NCBI GenBank assembly: GCA_003054665.1
Contig: QAYY01000001.1
Coordinates: 671,501 to 735,500 of the forward strand
Origin: Opitutaceae bacterium EW11
GTDB lineage: Bacteria > Verrucomicrobiota > Verrucomicrobiia > Opitutales > Opitutaceae
Direction of reading: 5' to 3'
DNA length: 64,000 bases
A program made the translations under genes and the position numbers. How positions within the stretch are numbered: the first letter of the stretch is position 1; the number at the start of each line of letters is the position of its first letter. The notes below the pieces were generated by a model that made no database searches, was not told where the DNA came from, and was given only the letters and a program-made list of their open reading frames with translations. Shown here in pieces: positions 15,289-25,300 of the stretch.

Positions 15289-16515
15289 ATGCGAAAACCA
15301 GCCGCCCCTCGTTCAGCTCCGCCCCCTCGCCCCGCCGGACCGACGCAGGCCGGCTCAAACGGAAGCAACGGCACACCGCCGCGTCCGCATCCCGAGGCGA
15401 TCGAAACCGCGAAGGCGGCCGGGCTGCGGTATGTCTCGGACACGCAGCCCGGCATCGTTCGCGAGCCGGCGGGGAAGGGCTTCCGCTACCGGGGGCCGGA
15501 CGGAAACATCGTCAAAGACCCGGCGACGCTCGGGCGGATCAAGCGGCTGGCGATCCCGCCGGCGTGGACGGAAGTCTGGATCTGTCCGTCGGCGAGCGGG
15601 CATATCCAGGCCACCGGACGCGACGCGCGGAAGAGAAAACAGTACCGCTACCACACCGATTGGCGCACCGTCCGCGACGAGAACAAGTACGAGCGGATGA
15701 TCGCGTTCGGGCAGGCCCTGCCGCGCATCCGCGCCCGGGTGGCGCGCGACCTCTCGGCACCTGGGCTCGGGAGGACCAAGGTCCTGGCCGCCGTGGCGCG
15801 TCTCCTCGAAACCACGCTGATCCGGATCGGCAACGAGGAATACGCGAAGGAGAACCACTCTTTCGGGCTGAGCACGATGCGCGACCGTCATGTATCCATC
15901 CGGCGCGATACACTCCATTTCGAGTTCCGCGGAAAGAGCGGCCGCCGCCACGAGATCGATCTCCAGGATCCGCGTCTCGCCGCGGTCGTGCGCGAAACGC
16001 AGGATCTGCCGGGACAGGATCTGTTTCAGTATCTCGACGCCGGCGGCGACGTGCAGAAAATAACCTCCGAGGACGTCAACGGCTATCTTCGCGAGATCGC
16101 CGGCTCGGAATTCTCCGCCAAGGATTTTCGCACCTGGGCCGGCACGGTGCTGGCCGCGATGGCGCTGTCCGGATTCGATGCGTTCGCCACGAAGGCGCAG
16201 GCAAAAAAGAACCTGGTCCGCGCCGTGGAACTCGTCGCGGAACGGCTCGGCAACACCCCGGCGGTCTGCCGCAAATGCTACATTCACCCCGTCGTGCTGC
16301 AGAGCTACCTCGACGGCGCGACGGTGCAGGTGCTGAAGGGCAAAGCGGCGGCGGCGCCGCGCGGACGGAAACATTCTCTGGCCCCGGACGAGCAGGCGGT
16401 GCTGGCATTCCTCCAGCGCCGACTCGAAGCGGCCGCCCGTGCGCCTTCCCTCCGAGAGCAGCTCGCCCGGTCGCTCGGGCGGCGCCGCAAATCAAAAGCA
16501 TCCACTCGTCGTTGA
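15289..16515 (+). CDS. Type IB DNA topoisomerase (bacterial, poxvirus-like)
   Basis: A 408-residue topoisomerase IB, which relaxes supercoils through a 3'-phosphotyrosyl intermediate. The N-terminal domain has RYRGPDGNIVKDPATLGRI and LAIPPAWTEVWICP. The catalytic domain has RRHEIDLQD and KDFRTWAGTV, and the active-site Tyr at about 331 in CRKCYIHPVV. The C-terminus is Arg/Lys-rich. The open frame extends to 14881, but the ATG at 15289 gives a short basic Pro-rich leader before the conserved domain; a later start is possible. Such enzymes occur in scattered bacterial genomes. The divergent neighbour, UdgX, is another DNA-repair-type protein. Confidence 0.93.
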   Translation: MRKPAAPRSAPPPRPAGPTQAGSNGSNGTPPRPHPEAIETAKAAGLRYVSDTQPGIVREPAGKGFRYRGPDGNIVKDPATLGRIKRLAIPPAWTEVWICPSASGHIQATGRDARKRKQYRYHTDWRTVRDENKYERMIAFGQALPRIRARVARDLSAPGLGRTKVLAAVARLLETTLIRIGNEEYAKENHSFGLSTMRDRHVSIRRDTLHFEFRGKSGRRHEIDLQDPRLAAVVRETQDLPGQDLFQYLDAGGDVQKITSEDVNGYLREIAGSEFSAKDFRTWAGTVLAAMALSGFDAFATKAQAKKNLVRAVELVAERLGNTPAVCRKCYIHPVVLQSYLDGATVQVLKGKAAAAPRGRKHSLAPDEQAVLAFLQRRLEAAARAPSLREQLARSLGRRRKSKASTRR

Positions 16516-16612
16516 ACCCGTCTCTGTAAAATCTACAGCGGCAAACCTACCTAACCTTGGGGAGCGAGCCGGATGGTAAAACGCCGCGAGGAAGCGTACG
16601 ATCTGGTCCGTC

Positions 16613-16942
16613 ATGAACAACGATCTGCGCAGTTCCCAATCCCCCGCCAAGCCCACTCACGAACAAATCGCGAGCCGGGCCGAAGTCCTCTGGAAGGCCA
16701 AAGGTTCGCCCGCTGGCCGCGACGAAGAGATCTGGCTCGAGGCAGAACGGCAGCTTTACGACGAAGCGCGCGAAATCGTCGGCGACCCGCATTCCTCGCC
16801 AGCTTCGTCTCTTTCCTCCGAAGAACCGGCCATGCCGTCCGCCCCGGCAAAAGTCTCCGTACAAAAGGCGAGCGCTTCGGAAAACATGACCACGCCGCCC
16901 GCGAAGGCCGGCATCACGCGCCGCCGCTCGTCCGGCCGCTGA
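16613..16942 (+). CDS. DUF2934 protein, second copy
   Basis: A 109-residue paralogue of the protein at 12065-12403. The DUF2934 core is HEQIASRAEVLWKAKGSPAGRDEEIWLEAERQLYDEA (about residues 17-52), sharing LW, G-x-P/A-G and WLEAERQL with its sister. The C-terminal half is Ser/Pro/Ala-rich and probably disordered, ending in a basic TRRRSSGR. The function is unknown. It follows the topoisomerase gene with a 97-bp gap and could be read from its own or the upstream promoter. Confidence 0.82.
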   Translation: MNNDLRSSQSPAKPTHEQIASRAEVLWKAKGSPAGRDEEIWLEAERQLYDEAREIVGDPHSSPASSLSSEEPAMPSAPAKVSVQKASASENMTTPPAKAGITRRRSSGR

Positions 16943-17111
16943 GTCGCCGACCCTGCACGAGCGAACGACAGGTTTTACGCGCCACCGGGAAATTCACCAT
17001 CGTTTCTCCCGCGTTTTCTCCCCTCTCCCGGGCGGTACTCCCGGAAGCGGGCGTAGCTTGTGCGAGGATACAGCGAAGGGCACATTCGTTGCACAAACTT
17101 TGTTGCAACCA

Positions 17112-17504
17112 ATGAAAACCAAAATCTTGGCGGCTCTGGCGGTGCTTGCGCTCGGTTTCGGCGCGAAAGGCTTCGGAGGGGAACCTCCCACGTGGACGGC
17201 TTGGTACGACTTCTGGGTCAGCGCGACAGGGCGCTACCCGCTGGAGTACTTCGTCGACGCGCATGACAACGACGGCGATCTGGTCCGGCTCTACGGCCAG
17301 GGCTGGGACGAATCGAATTTCATGTGGTGGACCTGCGACCAGTGGGGCGGCAACAACACCGACCAGTACATGCACGGCTGGGCGTGTTCGATCGACGGAT
17401 ACACAACGGTGCGGTATGCCTTCGAGGACAGCGAGGGCGCCACGTTCTGGGAAGGCGAAGCTCCCGAATGGAGCCACGAACCCGCGCAGTACATCCGGCA
17501 CTGA
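17112..17504 (+). CDS. Secreted hypothetical protein, Trp/Tyr-rich
   Basis: A 130-residue protein with a clear signal peptide (MKTKILAALAVLALGFGAKG, cleavage near 20-23). The mature part is acidic and unusually aromatic (WTAWYDFWVSATGRYP, FMWWTCDQWGG, HGWACSIDGYTT), with two cysteines that could pair (WWTC... and WACS...). No family is recognised. It is followed by a good intrinsic terminator, so it is probably a monocistronic exported protein. Confidence 0.72.
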   Translation: MKTKILAALAVLALGFGAKGFGGEPPTWTAWYDFWVSATGRYPLEYFVDAHDNDGDLVRLYGQGWDESNFMWWTCDQWGGNNTDQYMHGWACSIDGYTTVRYAFEDSEGATFWEGEAPEWSHEPAQYIRH

Positions 17505-17540
17505 CCGGGCTCGCCCGACACGATTTGTTTAGCCATGGAA

Positions 17541-17566
17541 AGCCGGCCGCGGGGCCGGCTTTTTCG
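17541..17566 (+). terminator. Intrinsic terminator between convergent genes
   Basis: 8-bp stem AGCCGGCC (17541-17548) / GGCCGGCT (17553-17560), 4-nt loop, followed by TTTTC. It ends the secreted-protein gene; the SMP-30 gene converges from the other side. Confidence 0.85.
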
Positions 17567-17599
17567 TTTTGCGGCGCGAGGCCGACGCGCTCGAAGCAG

Positions 17600-18490
17600 T
17601 CAGTGCCGGGACGAGGCCAGCGCAAAGGGAACGACGGGGAAACCCGGCGTTTCGACGCGCAGGGAAAAGATCGAACCGGCGAGCGGCTCCGCCTCGCGTT
17701 GCGCCAGGCTGAATCCCTCCCACGCCGTGGTGATGTAGAGCGTGCTCAGGTCGGCACCGCCGAACGTGCAGGACGTGACGTTCGAGACCGGCATCGGGAC
17801 CCGCTCGAGGATCCGCCCCTCCTCGCCCTGCACCCGCACGAGCGCGCCGCCACCGAAAAGTCCGACCCATAGATGCCCCTCGGCGTCGCAGGTCAGGCCG
17901 TCGGGCCAGCCGTCCTTTTCCTCAAACTCGATCAACACTCGCGGTTCAGCCACCGTGCCGCTCGCCGGGTCGAAACGGTAGCGCACGATCCGGCGCGTCG
18001 GCGTGTCGACGTGGAAAAACGCATCGCCCCGCCCCGTCCACCCGAGCCCGTTGGAAAGCGAGAGCCCCTCCAGCACCCGGCGCATCTCACCCGAGGGTTC
18101 GATGGAAAAAAGCGCCGTCTCTCCCCGCGCCCGATCGAGACTCATGGTGCCGGCCCAAAAACGCCCCAGGGGGTCGCACTTGCCGTCGTTGAACCGATGA
18201 CGCGGCAAGACGCCCGGGCAGCATCCGAGGAATCGTTCGATGCGCCCCGTGTCCCAGTCGAGCAGCACACAGTCGTGCTGGCGCGCGAGGAGCCATCGGC
18301 CATCGGTGCAAGGCACGGCGCAGCCGAGAAAACCACCGGTGGCGCGGGACGTGTTCAGCCCGGTCGCCACGTCGAGCCGGTTCAGCGTGCCAACGACGAT
18401 ATCGACCCACCACAGGGCTCCCTGATGCCAGACCGGACCCTCGGCGAGTTCGGCGCGGGCGGCGTAGACGAGGCGGGGCGACAACGACAT
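17600..18490 (-). CDS. SMP-30/gluconolactonase family sugar lactonase
   Basis: A 296-residue six-bladed propeller lactonase. The metal ligands of the family can be placed: Glu in AELAEGPVWH (about 17), Asn in SNGLGWT (about 147) and Asp in WPDGLTCDAEGHLWVG (about 200). The substrate-loop motif RFNDGKCDPLGRFWAGTM is typical of SMP-30. It probably hydrolyses an aldonolactone. It has no signal peptide and is probably cytoplasmic. The outer-membrane-type gene lies 141 bp upstream on the same strand, but a functional link is not evident. Confidence 0.92.
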   Translation of the reverse strand: MSLSPRLVYAARAELAEGPVWHQGALWWVDIVVGTLNRLDVATGLNTSRATGGFLGCAVPCTDGRWLLARQHDCVLLDWDTGRIERFLGCCPGVLPRHRFNDGKCDPLGRFWAGTMSLDRARGETALFSIEPSGEMRRVLEGLSLSNGLGWTGRGDAFFHVDTPTRRIVRYRFDPASGTVAEPRVLIEFEEKDGWPDGLTCDAEGHLWVGLFGGGALVRVQGEEGRILERVPMPVSNVTSCTFGGADLSTLYITTAWEGFSLAQREAEPLAGSIFSLRVETPGFPVVPFALASSRH

Positions 18491-18631
18491 GGCCCCACCC
18501 CAGGCATCCCCCGGGGAAACTCAAGGCGATTGGCACCAGGCATCGCCGAGGCGAAGCCCGGAACGCTGCACGGCCGACGTCGCCCGGCTCGGCGGCTCTC
18601 ATGCCCCGGGGCGACGATCCGCCCGGCCCGC

Positions 18632-19870
18632 TCAGAACGTCCAGGCGCCGCGCAACGCCACGATCGTGCGCTCGAAATCACGGCCGACGACGGGCTGCAG
18701 CTGGCTCCAGGCGTACTGCCAGGTCACGTCCGCACCGCACTTCAGCCGCGGCGAAACGGCCCAGTCGATTCCGGTGGAGAAGCCGCCGATCCAGTCGGTG
18801 CGCACCGCCGGGAAATACTTCGCCTGCTGGGCTCTTCCGCTGAGGCGCCACTGGACCGTCTTGCTGGCTCTCCAGGCGACGCCGCCTTCGGCGGTAAAAT
18901 CGTCGTACGCGGACTTGCCGGTTGTAGCGACCACGCGGTTACGGCTGACCTTCGCGGTCAATTGCCACGAGGCCGAAAGATCGTAGGTGGCGTCGGCATC
19001 GAACCACCAGGTCTGGCGGTTGCGATGAGTGAAGACGGCGGGGTTCACGTTGCCCGTGTATCGGCGCCAGTCCGGGCCGCCGACAAAGGATACCTTGAGA
19101 TTCGCGAACGGCTTTCCGGCCCATCCGAGCGACAGGCGTCGATAGCTGTTGCTGTAGTCGAACTCACAACCCGGCAGAGGAACGGTGCCCTGTTTCTGCG
19201 CGCCCAGCTGAGCGCCGAGCCAGAGCCAGCCCGGGCCCTGCTTGAAGCCGGATTCCGCCCAGACCGAACTGTCGCTGCGATCGACGAAAGGCACGTACCC
19301 GCTTCGCGCGATCGTCTTCATGTCGAAAATCGCGGTGCTGCCGGTCACGCGCCAGCCGCGCGTCTCCCCGAGATGCACCCACTGCGCGCGAACGCGCTCC
19401 TGCCATTGCGAACGCCGCTCGCGCCAGACCGGCAGCCCGAAGGCGTTGGTCGGCGCGGCCAAGCTGTAGGTGTCGCGCGAACCGTTGATCCGGACGACCG
19501 ACGCGTCGGCGGTCACGGCATCGGAGCCGCTTTCCCATTTGGTCGCGTATCCAAGTCGGTAGGACTCGAAGTTCTCCTCCGCGGCGTTTTCGAACCGCGT
19601 CGCTTCGGCGAGAAGCGAAAGCTTCGACGATTTCCATGCGGCGCCGAGGTCCGCGGCTTTCTTCACGTCGCCCACGAAGGTCAGACTTCCCGTGGCGAAA
19701 TACGAATCCTCATGCAGCGGCGCCGGCGCGAGGTCCGTGTACGCGAGCACGTTCGAGTCGTAACCGGCTTTCACGGCGACCGACGACTCGACCCAGTCTG
19801 CCGCGGAGGCGGTCAGGCCGAGGCCCAGTGACGAGAGGAGGACGACTGCGGGGCGCAAAACGCTGTTCAT
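18632..19870 (-). CDS. Putative outer-membrane beta-barrel protein
   Basis: A 412-residue exported protein. The signal peptide (VLRPAVVLLSSLGLGLTASAA, cleavage after about residue 24) is followed by many alternating, amphipathic strands rich in Trp/Tyr/Ser (VAVKAGYDSNVLAY, YSNSYRRLSLGWAGK, WQLTAKVSRNRVV). It ends in a terminal Phe (LRGAWTF), the usual C-terminal signal of outer-membrane barrels. The motif AGYDSNV resembles Gram-negative surface-porin starts. No specific substrate family is recognised. Confidence 0.78.
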   Translation of the reverse strand: MNSVLRPAVVLLSSLGLGLTASAADWVESSVAVKAGYDSNVLAYTDLAPAPLHEDSYFATGSLTFVGDVKKAADLGAAWKSSKLSLLAEATRFENAAEENFESYRLGYATKWESGSDAVTADASVVRINGSRDTYSLAAPTNAFGLPVWRERRSQWQERVRAQWVHLGETRGWRVTGSTAIFDMKTIARSGYVPFVDRSDSSVWAESGFKQGPGWLWLGAQLGAQKQGTVPLPGCEFDYSNSYRRLSLGWAGKPFANLKVSFVGGPDWRRYTGNVNPAVFTHRNRQTWWFDADATYDLSASWQLTAKVSRNRVVATTGKSAYDDFTAEGGVAWRASKTVQWRLSGRAQQAKYFPAVRTDWIGGFSTGIDWAVSPRLKCGADVTWQYAWSQLQPVVGRDFERTIVALRGAWTF

Positions 19871-20108
19871 TCGCCCCTACATCGTTCCACGAAGCGCGAA
19901 CTTACGCTTCCCCCGCAGAGATTTGCGTAAAAGTAGTCCGACTTTTCGAGTCGCTCCGGAAGGCTTCTACCGGGGCGAAGACCCCACAAAAGGTTGGCTG
20001 CCGTACAGCCCGATTGGCTGTTTGGCGCGTTCCACCCGGCACTTAGCGATCCCTGGCAGGGGAGCAGGTCTCCGCGACCGGCGCAGCTTTCGTCGGCCGA
20101 GCCACGCC

Positions 20109-22220
20109 CTATCGAGCCGCCGGGGCGGCGTTCGACGGCCGCAGAAAGCGATGATTGATCGGGCGACGCTGTTCGGCCGTGAGCGCAGGCAGATCCGGGA
20201 GCGCCGTCGCCTTCGTCTCGCCGAGCTGCTTTCGAGCGAGCGCCCGCAATTCATCCCAGCGCTCCCGCAGCTTCTCGCCGGTGAGCTGGTGGCGCCCGCG
20301 TTGGGCCGCCGGGGTCGCGTCGCCGGCTCGAAGCGCGGGCGCCGAAGCGAGCTGCCGCAAAAAGCTTTTCCATTCGGTGAGGAGGCGATCCAGGTCGCCG
20401 CGCCCCGCGAACTCCTGCTGTTCGAGGACATGCCGCGTGCGGGCGCCTTCGGAGACGGCCCGCACGACGTCGCTCGCGCCGAAGCCGTACTGCGGCGGCA
20501 CGCCCTCCGCCAGATAACCTTCGATGGTCAGCCGGTGGTAAGCGCGGTCGCAGGCGGTGGACAACCGCCCCAGCTTGCGGGGGTTGGTCCCGGCAAACCG
20601 ATCGCCGGCAAAAAGGTTCGCGCAATCGAACACCAGAGCGTCGAGCGGGTACCGGGCGTCCTCCAGCGCGGCCGAAACCGCCAGTCCTTCCGGTCCGAGA
20701 AAAAAGCTCACGATCTCCCCGCGCGGAGTGAGCCGCAGCTCGCGGTCGAGCACGCCGCAGCGCTGCCACTGCCATAGCAGCGTCGCCTGCGGGTCCAGGG
20801 AAAGGCACTCGGCCCGCCAGCGGCAGCCGCGGCAGCCGGGAAACGGATCGCGTTCGCGCCTGACCAGGCGTGCCCGACCGGTATCCGTCCGCTGGCGACA
20901 AGGAAAGGCCTCGGCATCGTGGGCGGCGGTTTTTTCGGCGCCAAGCACGAGCGGCGTTTCGGTGTAGAACCGATGGGCCATCGAGGCCGCCACGGTCGCC
21001 GCCTCGCCTCCGACACGCAGCTGACGGAGGATCAAAGCCCAGGGCAAGGGAGCCGAGCGTTTCAAACGAAGCGGCGCGGCGCGGTTCATGCGCGGCGCGC
21101 TCGTCGAGCAGAGCACGTAGCCGGTTTCGTCGAGACCGCGCCGGCCGGCCCGTCCGATCATCTGCAGCAGCTCGTGCGGCGGGATCTCTCGGTCGAGCTG
21201 GTCGAAGCGGTAACTGCCCGCGGTGACCATCACGGAACGGAGGGAAAAATTGATGCCGGCCGACAGGCCGAGCGTCGCGACGACGGCGCGGAGTTGTCCG
21301 GCTTTCGCGAGCGGCTCGATGATGCCGGCGCGCTGCGCATAACTCAGCCCGCTGTGATGGTAGGCCACGCGGTTCTTGATCAGTTTGGCCAGCGCCGGGC
21401 CGCAGATCAGTTCCTGTTCCGCCGTAAGCGTCAGCGGCGACGCCAGCGGCACCTCGCGCGCAAACTGCCTCGCCAGCCGTTCCGCGTCCTGCCGGTGCGG
21501 GGCGAACACCAGCACCGGGCCGAGCCCCTCGCGCAAGGCTCCCGCGACGCGGCGGGCCCAGAAGCCTTCGACGGATTTCGGCAGACCGTGGATAAGGTCG
21601 TCGACGTCGACTTCCTCGAGGGGAACCGGCCGCTGCTTCGTCTGGATGACTTCCACTTTCCGGCCGAGCCGAGTCAGCCAGGCGGCGACATCACCCGGGT
21701 TCGCCACCGCCCCGCTCAGGAGCAGCAACTGGATCGACGGATCCGCCGCCACGATCGCGCCTTCGTAGTGGTTGCCGCGATGCGCGTCGGCCAGCCACTG
21801 GTATTCGTCGATGACGAGGAGCGAGAATTTCGATTTCGGAATGTCGGCCGGCGCAGGTTCGCCCGACCCTGTTCCGCCCGGATCGAAGCCGATCCAGCTC
21901 TGAACGGCCTCCAGCGTCGCGACGACGATCGGCGCGTCCACATCGATCGTGACGTCGCCCGTGATGATGCCCACGCGCCAGCCGCGCGCTTTCCATTCCG
22001 CGAATTTGTCGTTGGCCAGAGCGCGAGTCGGGACGGTAAACAGAGCGCGCCGGGCGAAGTTCGTCTGTTCCGCCCACCGTTCGAAAACGTAGGTCTTTCC
22101 CGCGCCGGTCGGCGCGTCGACCACCACGTCGCGGCCCGCTTTCAGAGCCGCGATCGCCCCAGCCTGCCAGGCGTCGGGAAGGACGAGTTTCTGCAGGCCG
22201 CTAAGATCTTCCAGACGCAC
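20109..22220 (-). CDS. Ski2-like DEAD/DEAH helicase with a cysteine cluster
   Basis: A 703-residue superfamily 2 helicase. Motif I is APTGAGKT (about 36-43), Ia is VPTRALANDK, motif II is the unusual DEYQW, III is LSGAVAN, V is TLGLSAGINF and VI is QMIGRAGRRG. This is the arrangement of Ski2-like enzymes that unwind RNA or DNA 3'-5'. The C-terminal part carries four cysteines spaced C-x21-C-x2-C-x5-C (about residues 441-471). The C-x2-C-x5-C tail is the pattern of the Fe-S site in Cas4/AddB-type nucleases, but no nuclease motif was recognised. It lies 99 bp after the hybrid kinase on the same strand. Confidence 0.88.
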   Translation of the reverse strand: MRLEDLSGLQKLVLPDAWQAGAIAALKAGRDVVVDAPTGAGKTYVFERWAEQTNFARRALFTVPTRALANDKFAEWKARGWRVGIITGDVTIDVDAPIVVATLEAVQSWIGFDPGGTGSGEPAPADIPKSKFSLLVIDEYQWLADAHRGNHYEGAIVAADPSIQLLLLSGAVANPGDVAAWLTRLGRKVEVIQTKQRPVPLEEVDVDDLIHGLPKSVEGFWARRVAGALREGLGPVLVFAPHRQDAERLARQFAREVPLASPLTLTAEQELICGPALAKLIKNRVAYHHSGLSYAQRAGIIEPLAKAGQLRAVVATLGLSAGINFSLRSVMVTAGSYRFDQLDREIPPHELLQMIGRAGRRGLDETGYVLCSTSAPRMNRAAPLRLKRSAPLPWALILRQLRVGGEAATVAASMAHRFYTETPLVLGAEKTAAHDAEAFPCRQRTDTGRARLVRRERDPFPGCRGCRWRAECLSLDPQATLLWQWQRCGVLDRELRLTPRGEIVSFFLGPEGLAVSAALEDARYPLDALVFDCANLFAGDRFAGTNPRKLGRLSTACDRAYHRLTIEGYLAEGVPPQYGFGASDVVRAVSEGARTRHVLEQQEFAGRGDLDRLLTEWKSFLRQLASAPALRAGDATPAAQRGRHQLTGEKLRERWDELRALARKQLGETKATALPDLPALTAEQRRPINHRFLRPSNAAPAAR

Positions 22221-22319
22221 GAAACCAACGTAGATCCGACCTCTCGTCCGTCAACGACCGGAACCCGACCGGTGCAAAAACGCCGGGCTCTCGAAAGCCG
22301 GCGACGGACTTACGTCCGC

Positions 22320-25300
22320 TCAATTCGTCTTCAGCGTGCGGGCGAGCACGTCCTGCAGATCGTTCAGCCGAGTCGGCTTGCTGATGTAGTCGTCCATGCC
22401 TGCGGCGATGCAGCGCTCGCGGTCCCCAAGCATCGCGTTGGCCGTCATGGCGACGATCTTGAGCTTCTGATGTTTGGCGTTCTGCCGAATCCGGCGCGAC
22501 GCCTCGTAGCCGTCCATCTCCGGCATGTGGCAGTCCATCAGCACGAGATCGTAGTTCGAGCGTTCCAGGCACTCGAGCACGTCGATGCCGGTCCACGCCA
22601 CGTCGGCGCGGTAGCCGAGCTTCTGGAGCTGGAGCAGGGTGACGCGCTGATTCACCGCGTTGTCCTCCGCGACGAGGATGTGCGCCGGAGAAACGGGCAC
22701 AAACGGCGCGCGGCTGGCTCCGTTCATCCTGGGGGCCGGTGCTTCGGGCACGAGCTGCGTCTCGCGCCGGGCCGCAGCGGCTTCGAGCATCGCGGTCAGC
22801 AGCTCCGCCTGGCGGACGGGCTTCAGCATGGCGTGCACGATGCCGATCGCCTTCAGCTCCTGCCGGTCGAAAGTTTTGTCCCACGAGGTACAGAGCACGA
22901 GCGGCAGGTGCGAGAGTGCGAGCTCGGCGTGAATCGCCTTCGCGAGCATCACGCCGTCCATCCCCGGCATCTCGAAGTCGAGCACCGCGATGTCGAACGG
23001 CTTTCCGCCTTCGCCGGACTCGCGGAGGACCTTGAGCGCCGAAGGGCCGTCCGGCACCGGCACGGTGCTCATGTTCCAGGCGTTGAGATAGTGTTCGATG
23101 ATGCGCCGGTTGGTCTCGTTGTCGTCGACGACGAGCACGCGCATCCCGCCCAGCGTTTCCGCGGGTCCCAGCGGGGCCCGGCTCGGGCGGTCCGGCTGGC
23201 GGTCGAAGCTGGCGGTAAACCAGAAGGTCGAGCCGAGGCCCGGCCGGCTGCGCACGCCGATGTCGCCCTTCATGAGGTGGACAATCTGGCTGCTGATCGC
23301 GAGGCCCAGCCCCGTCCCGCCGAAGCGCCGCGTGGTGGACGAGTCGGCCTGAGAGAACGGCGTGAAAAGCTTCTCCTGCACCTCGGACGGAATGCCGATG
23401 CCGGTGTCGGTGATCTCGAAGCGCAGACCCACCGCGCTGTCGGTCTTGCGCTCGTGCGAGACGTGCAGGACCACCTCGCCCTTGTCCGTGAACTTGATCG
23501 CGTTTCCGAGGAGATTGAGCAGCACCTGGCGGAGGCGCCCCGGATCGCCGCGGAGAAAACACGGCAGGTCCGCCGGCACGAAGGCCGCGAGCTCCAGCCC
23601 CTTGCCCGCGGCGCGGGGTGCGAGGAGTTCGATCGTCTCGTCGATCGTCTCGCGCAGGTCGAAGTCGAGCGTCTCGAACGCGAGTTTCCCGGCCTCGATC
23701 TTCGAAAAGTCCAGGATGTCGTTGAGAACGGTGAGCAGGGCGTCGGCGCTGTTTCGGATCGTCTCGGCGAACTCGCGCTGGGTGCGGTTGAGCGGTGTAT
23801 CCAGGAGCAGGTTACTCATGCCGATCACGCCGTTCATCGGCGTCCGGATCTCGTGGCTCATGTTGGCGAGGAACGAGCTCTTCGCCCGGGTGTTGGCCTC
23901 GGCGGCGTCGCGCGCCCGCTTCAGCTCCTCCTCCACGTGTTTCCGCTCGGTGACGTCGCGGCCGACGGCGAGGATGAAGGCGGAGTCGCCGTGCTCGCCC
24001 GCCCGACGCGCGCTGATCTCGAGCCAGATGATCTGGCCGCCGCGGGTGCGGAAGCGCGCCTGCTGCGTGACGGTGGAGCCCTTCTGCCCCGGCGAGTCGA
24101 CGAACGAAAGGACGCTCTTGCGAGCCTCCGGCGCGAGCAGGTCGTGGATGTTCATCGCCAGAGCCGAATCGCGCGTGTATCCAAGAATCCGTTCGCCGGC
24201 CGGATTGAACGAGGTGAAGCCGCCCGTGTCGTCGAGCGTGAAAATGAAATCCGAGGCGTTCTCGACGATCTCGCGGTACCGGGCTTCGAGGTCCGCCTCC
24301 TTCTCGAGCTGGGAGCGGATCTGGCGGGTCTGTTCGAGGACGCGGCGGCGCAGCGCGGTCACCCACACCACTCCGCCGAACAGCGCGGCTCCGAACAGGG
24401 CCACCAGCCCGAAGAGGTGGTCCGCGGTCCACCACGAAGGTCTCCGCACCACAAATACATCCTCGGGGCTCCGCATCTGGAGATTGAATCCGGTGATCTT
24501 CCGGTACTCGTCGCTCTCGGTGCGGTACACGCCCACGACGGAAATGCGGCTTCCGACCGCGACTCCGGACAGCGGCTCGTCCGTGTCGGCATCGAGGCGC
24601 GCCTCGAAAACGGCGTCCCCGGCCTGGAGGATCAAGCTGCGCGTGCCGCGCCGAAAGGTGCTGTCGAGCACGGTGGCCGACACCCACACAAGCCGTCCGT
24701 CCATCTCGGCGTTCGACAGCTTGGGTCCGAGGGCAAGCGGTACGGGCGTAGGGGGCGCGCCAAGGCCGACCTTGCGGTAAACCGCCTCGCGCAAAACCGA
24801 GTGGCCGCCTTCGCGGCCGGGAAAACCGACGACCTCGATGCGGTCGCCGGGCTTCACCGCCAGACTCGAACGGCTGATCACCATCAGACCATCGTCGCCA
24901 TCCTGGATGAACAGGTGCCGGCCCACCGCCTGGTAAAGCACTACCCCCGAGATCAGGACGCGACGGTTCGACAATTGGAGAGGGCTGTACTCCCGGAGGC
25001 TCGCGATGGAGCGGGAAGGCACCGAGAAAAGATCCGCAGGTTTGGCCTCCTCTATCTCCACGTATTCTAGCGAGGGCACATCGAGTTCGACGCCGACCAG
25101 CTGGCGCCGTTCGTTCGCAACCGCGGAGCAGACACCGCGGACCCGGACGATCGCGCCCTCGAGCTTGGCTGGCTCGACCACCTCGGCCACCAGCGCCGAA
25201 AAATCGCCGGCCAACGTGGTCAGCTGCAGCCGCGTCCACGCGGCGTCGCGCACCACCTCGCGGACAACGCCGCCGAGTTCGATCCACTGCGCTTCCTCGA

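Noticed and set aside
20919-25070. 1383-codon open frame on the plus strand
   Set aside because: It runs antisense to both the helicase and the hybrid kinase, whose motifs are unmistakable. Its translation is Arg/His/Val-rich noise typical of GC-rich antisense frames.
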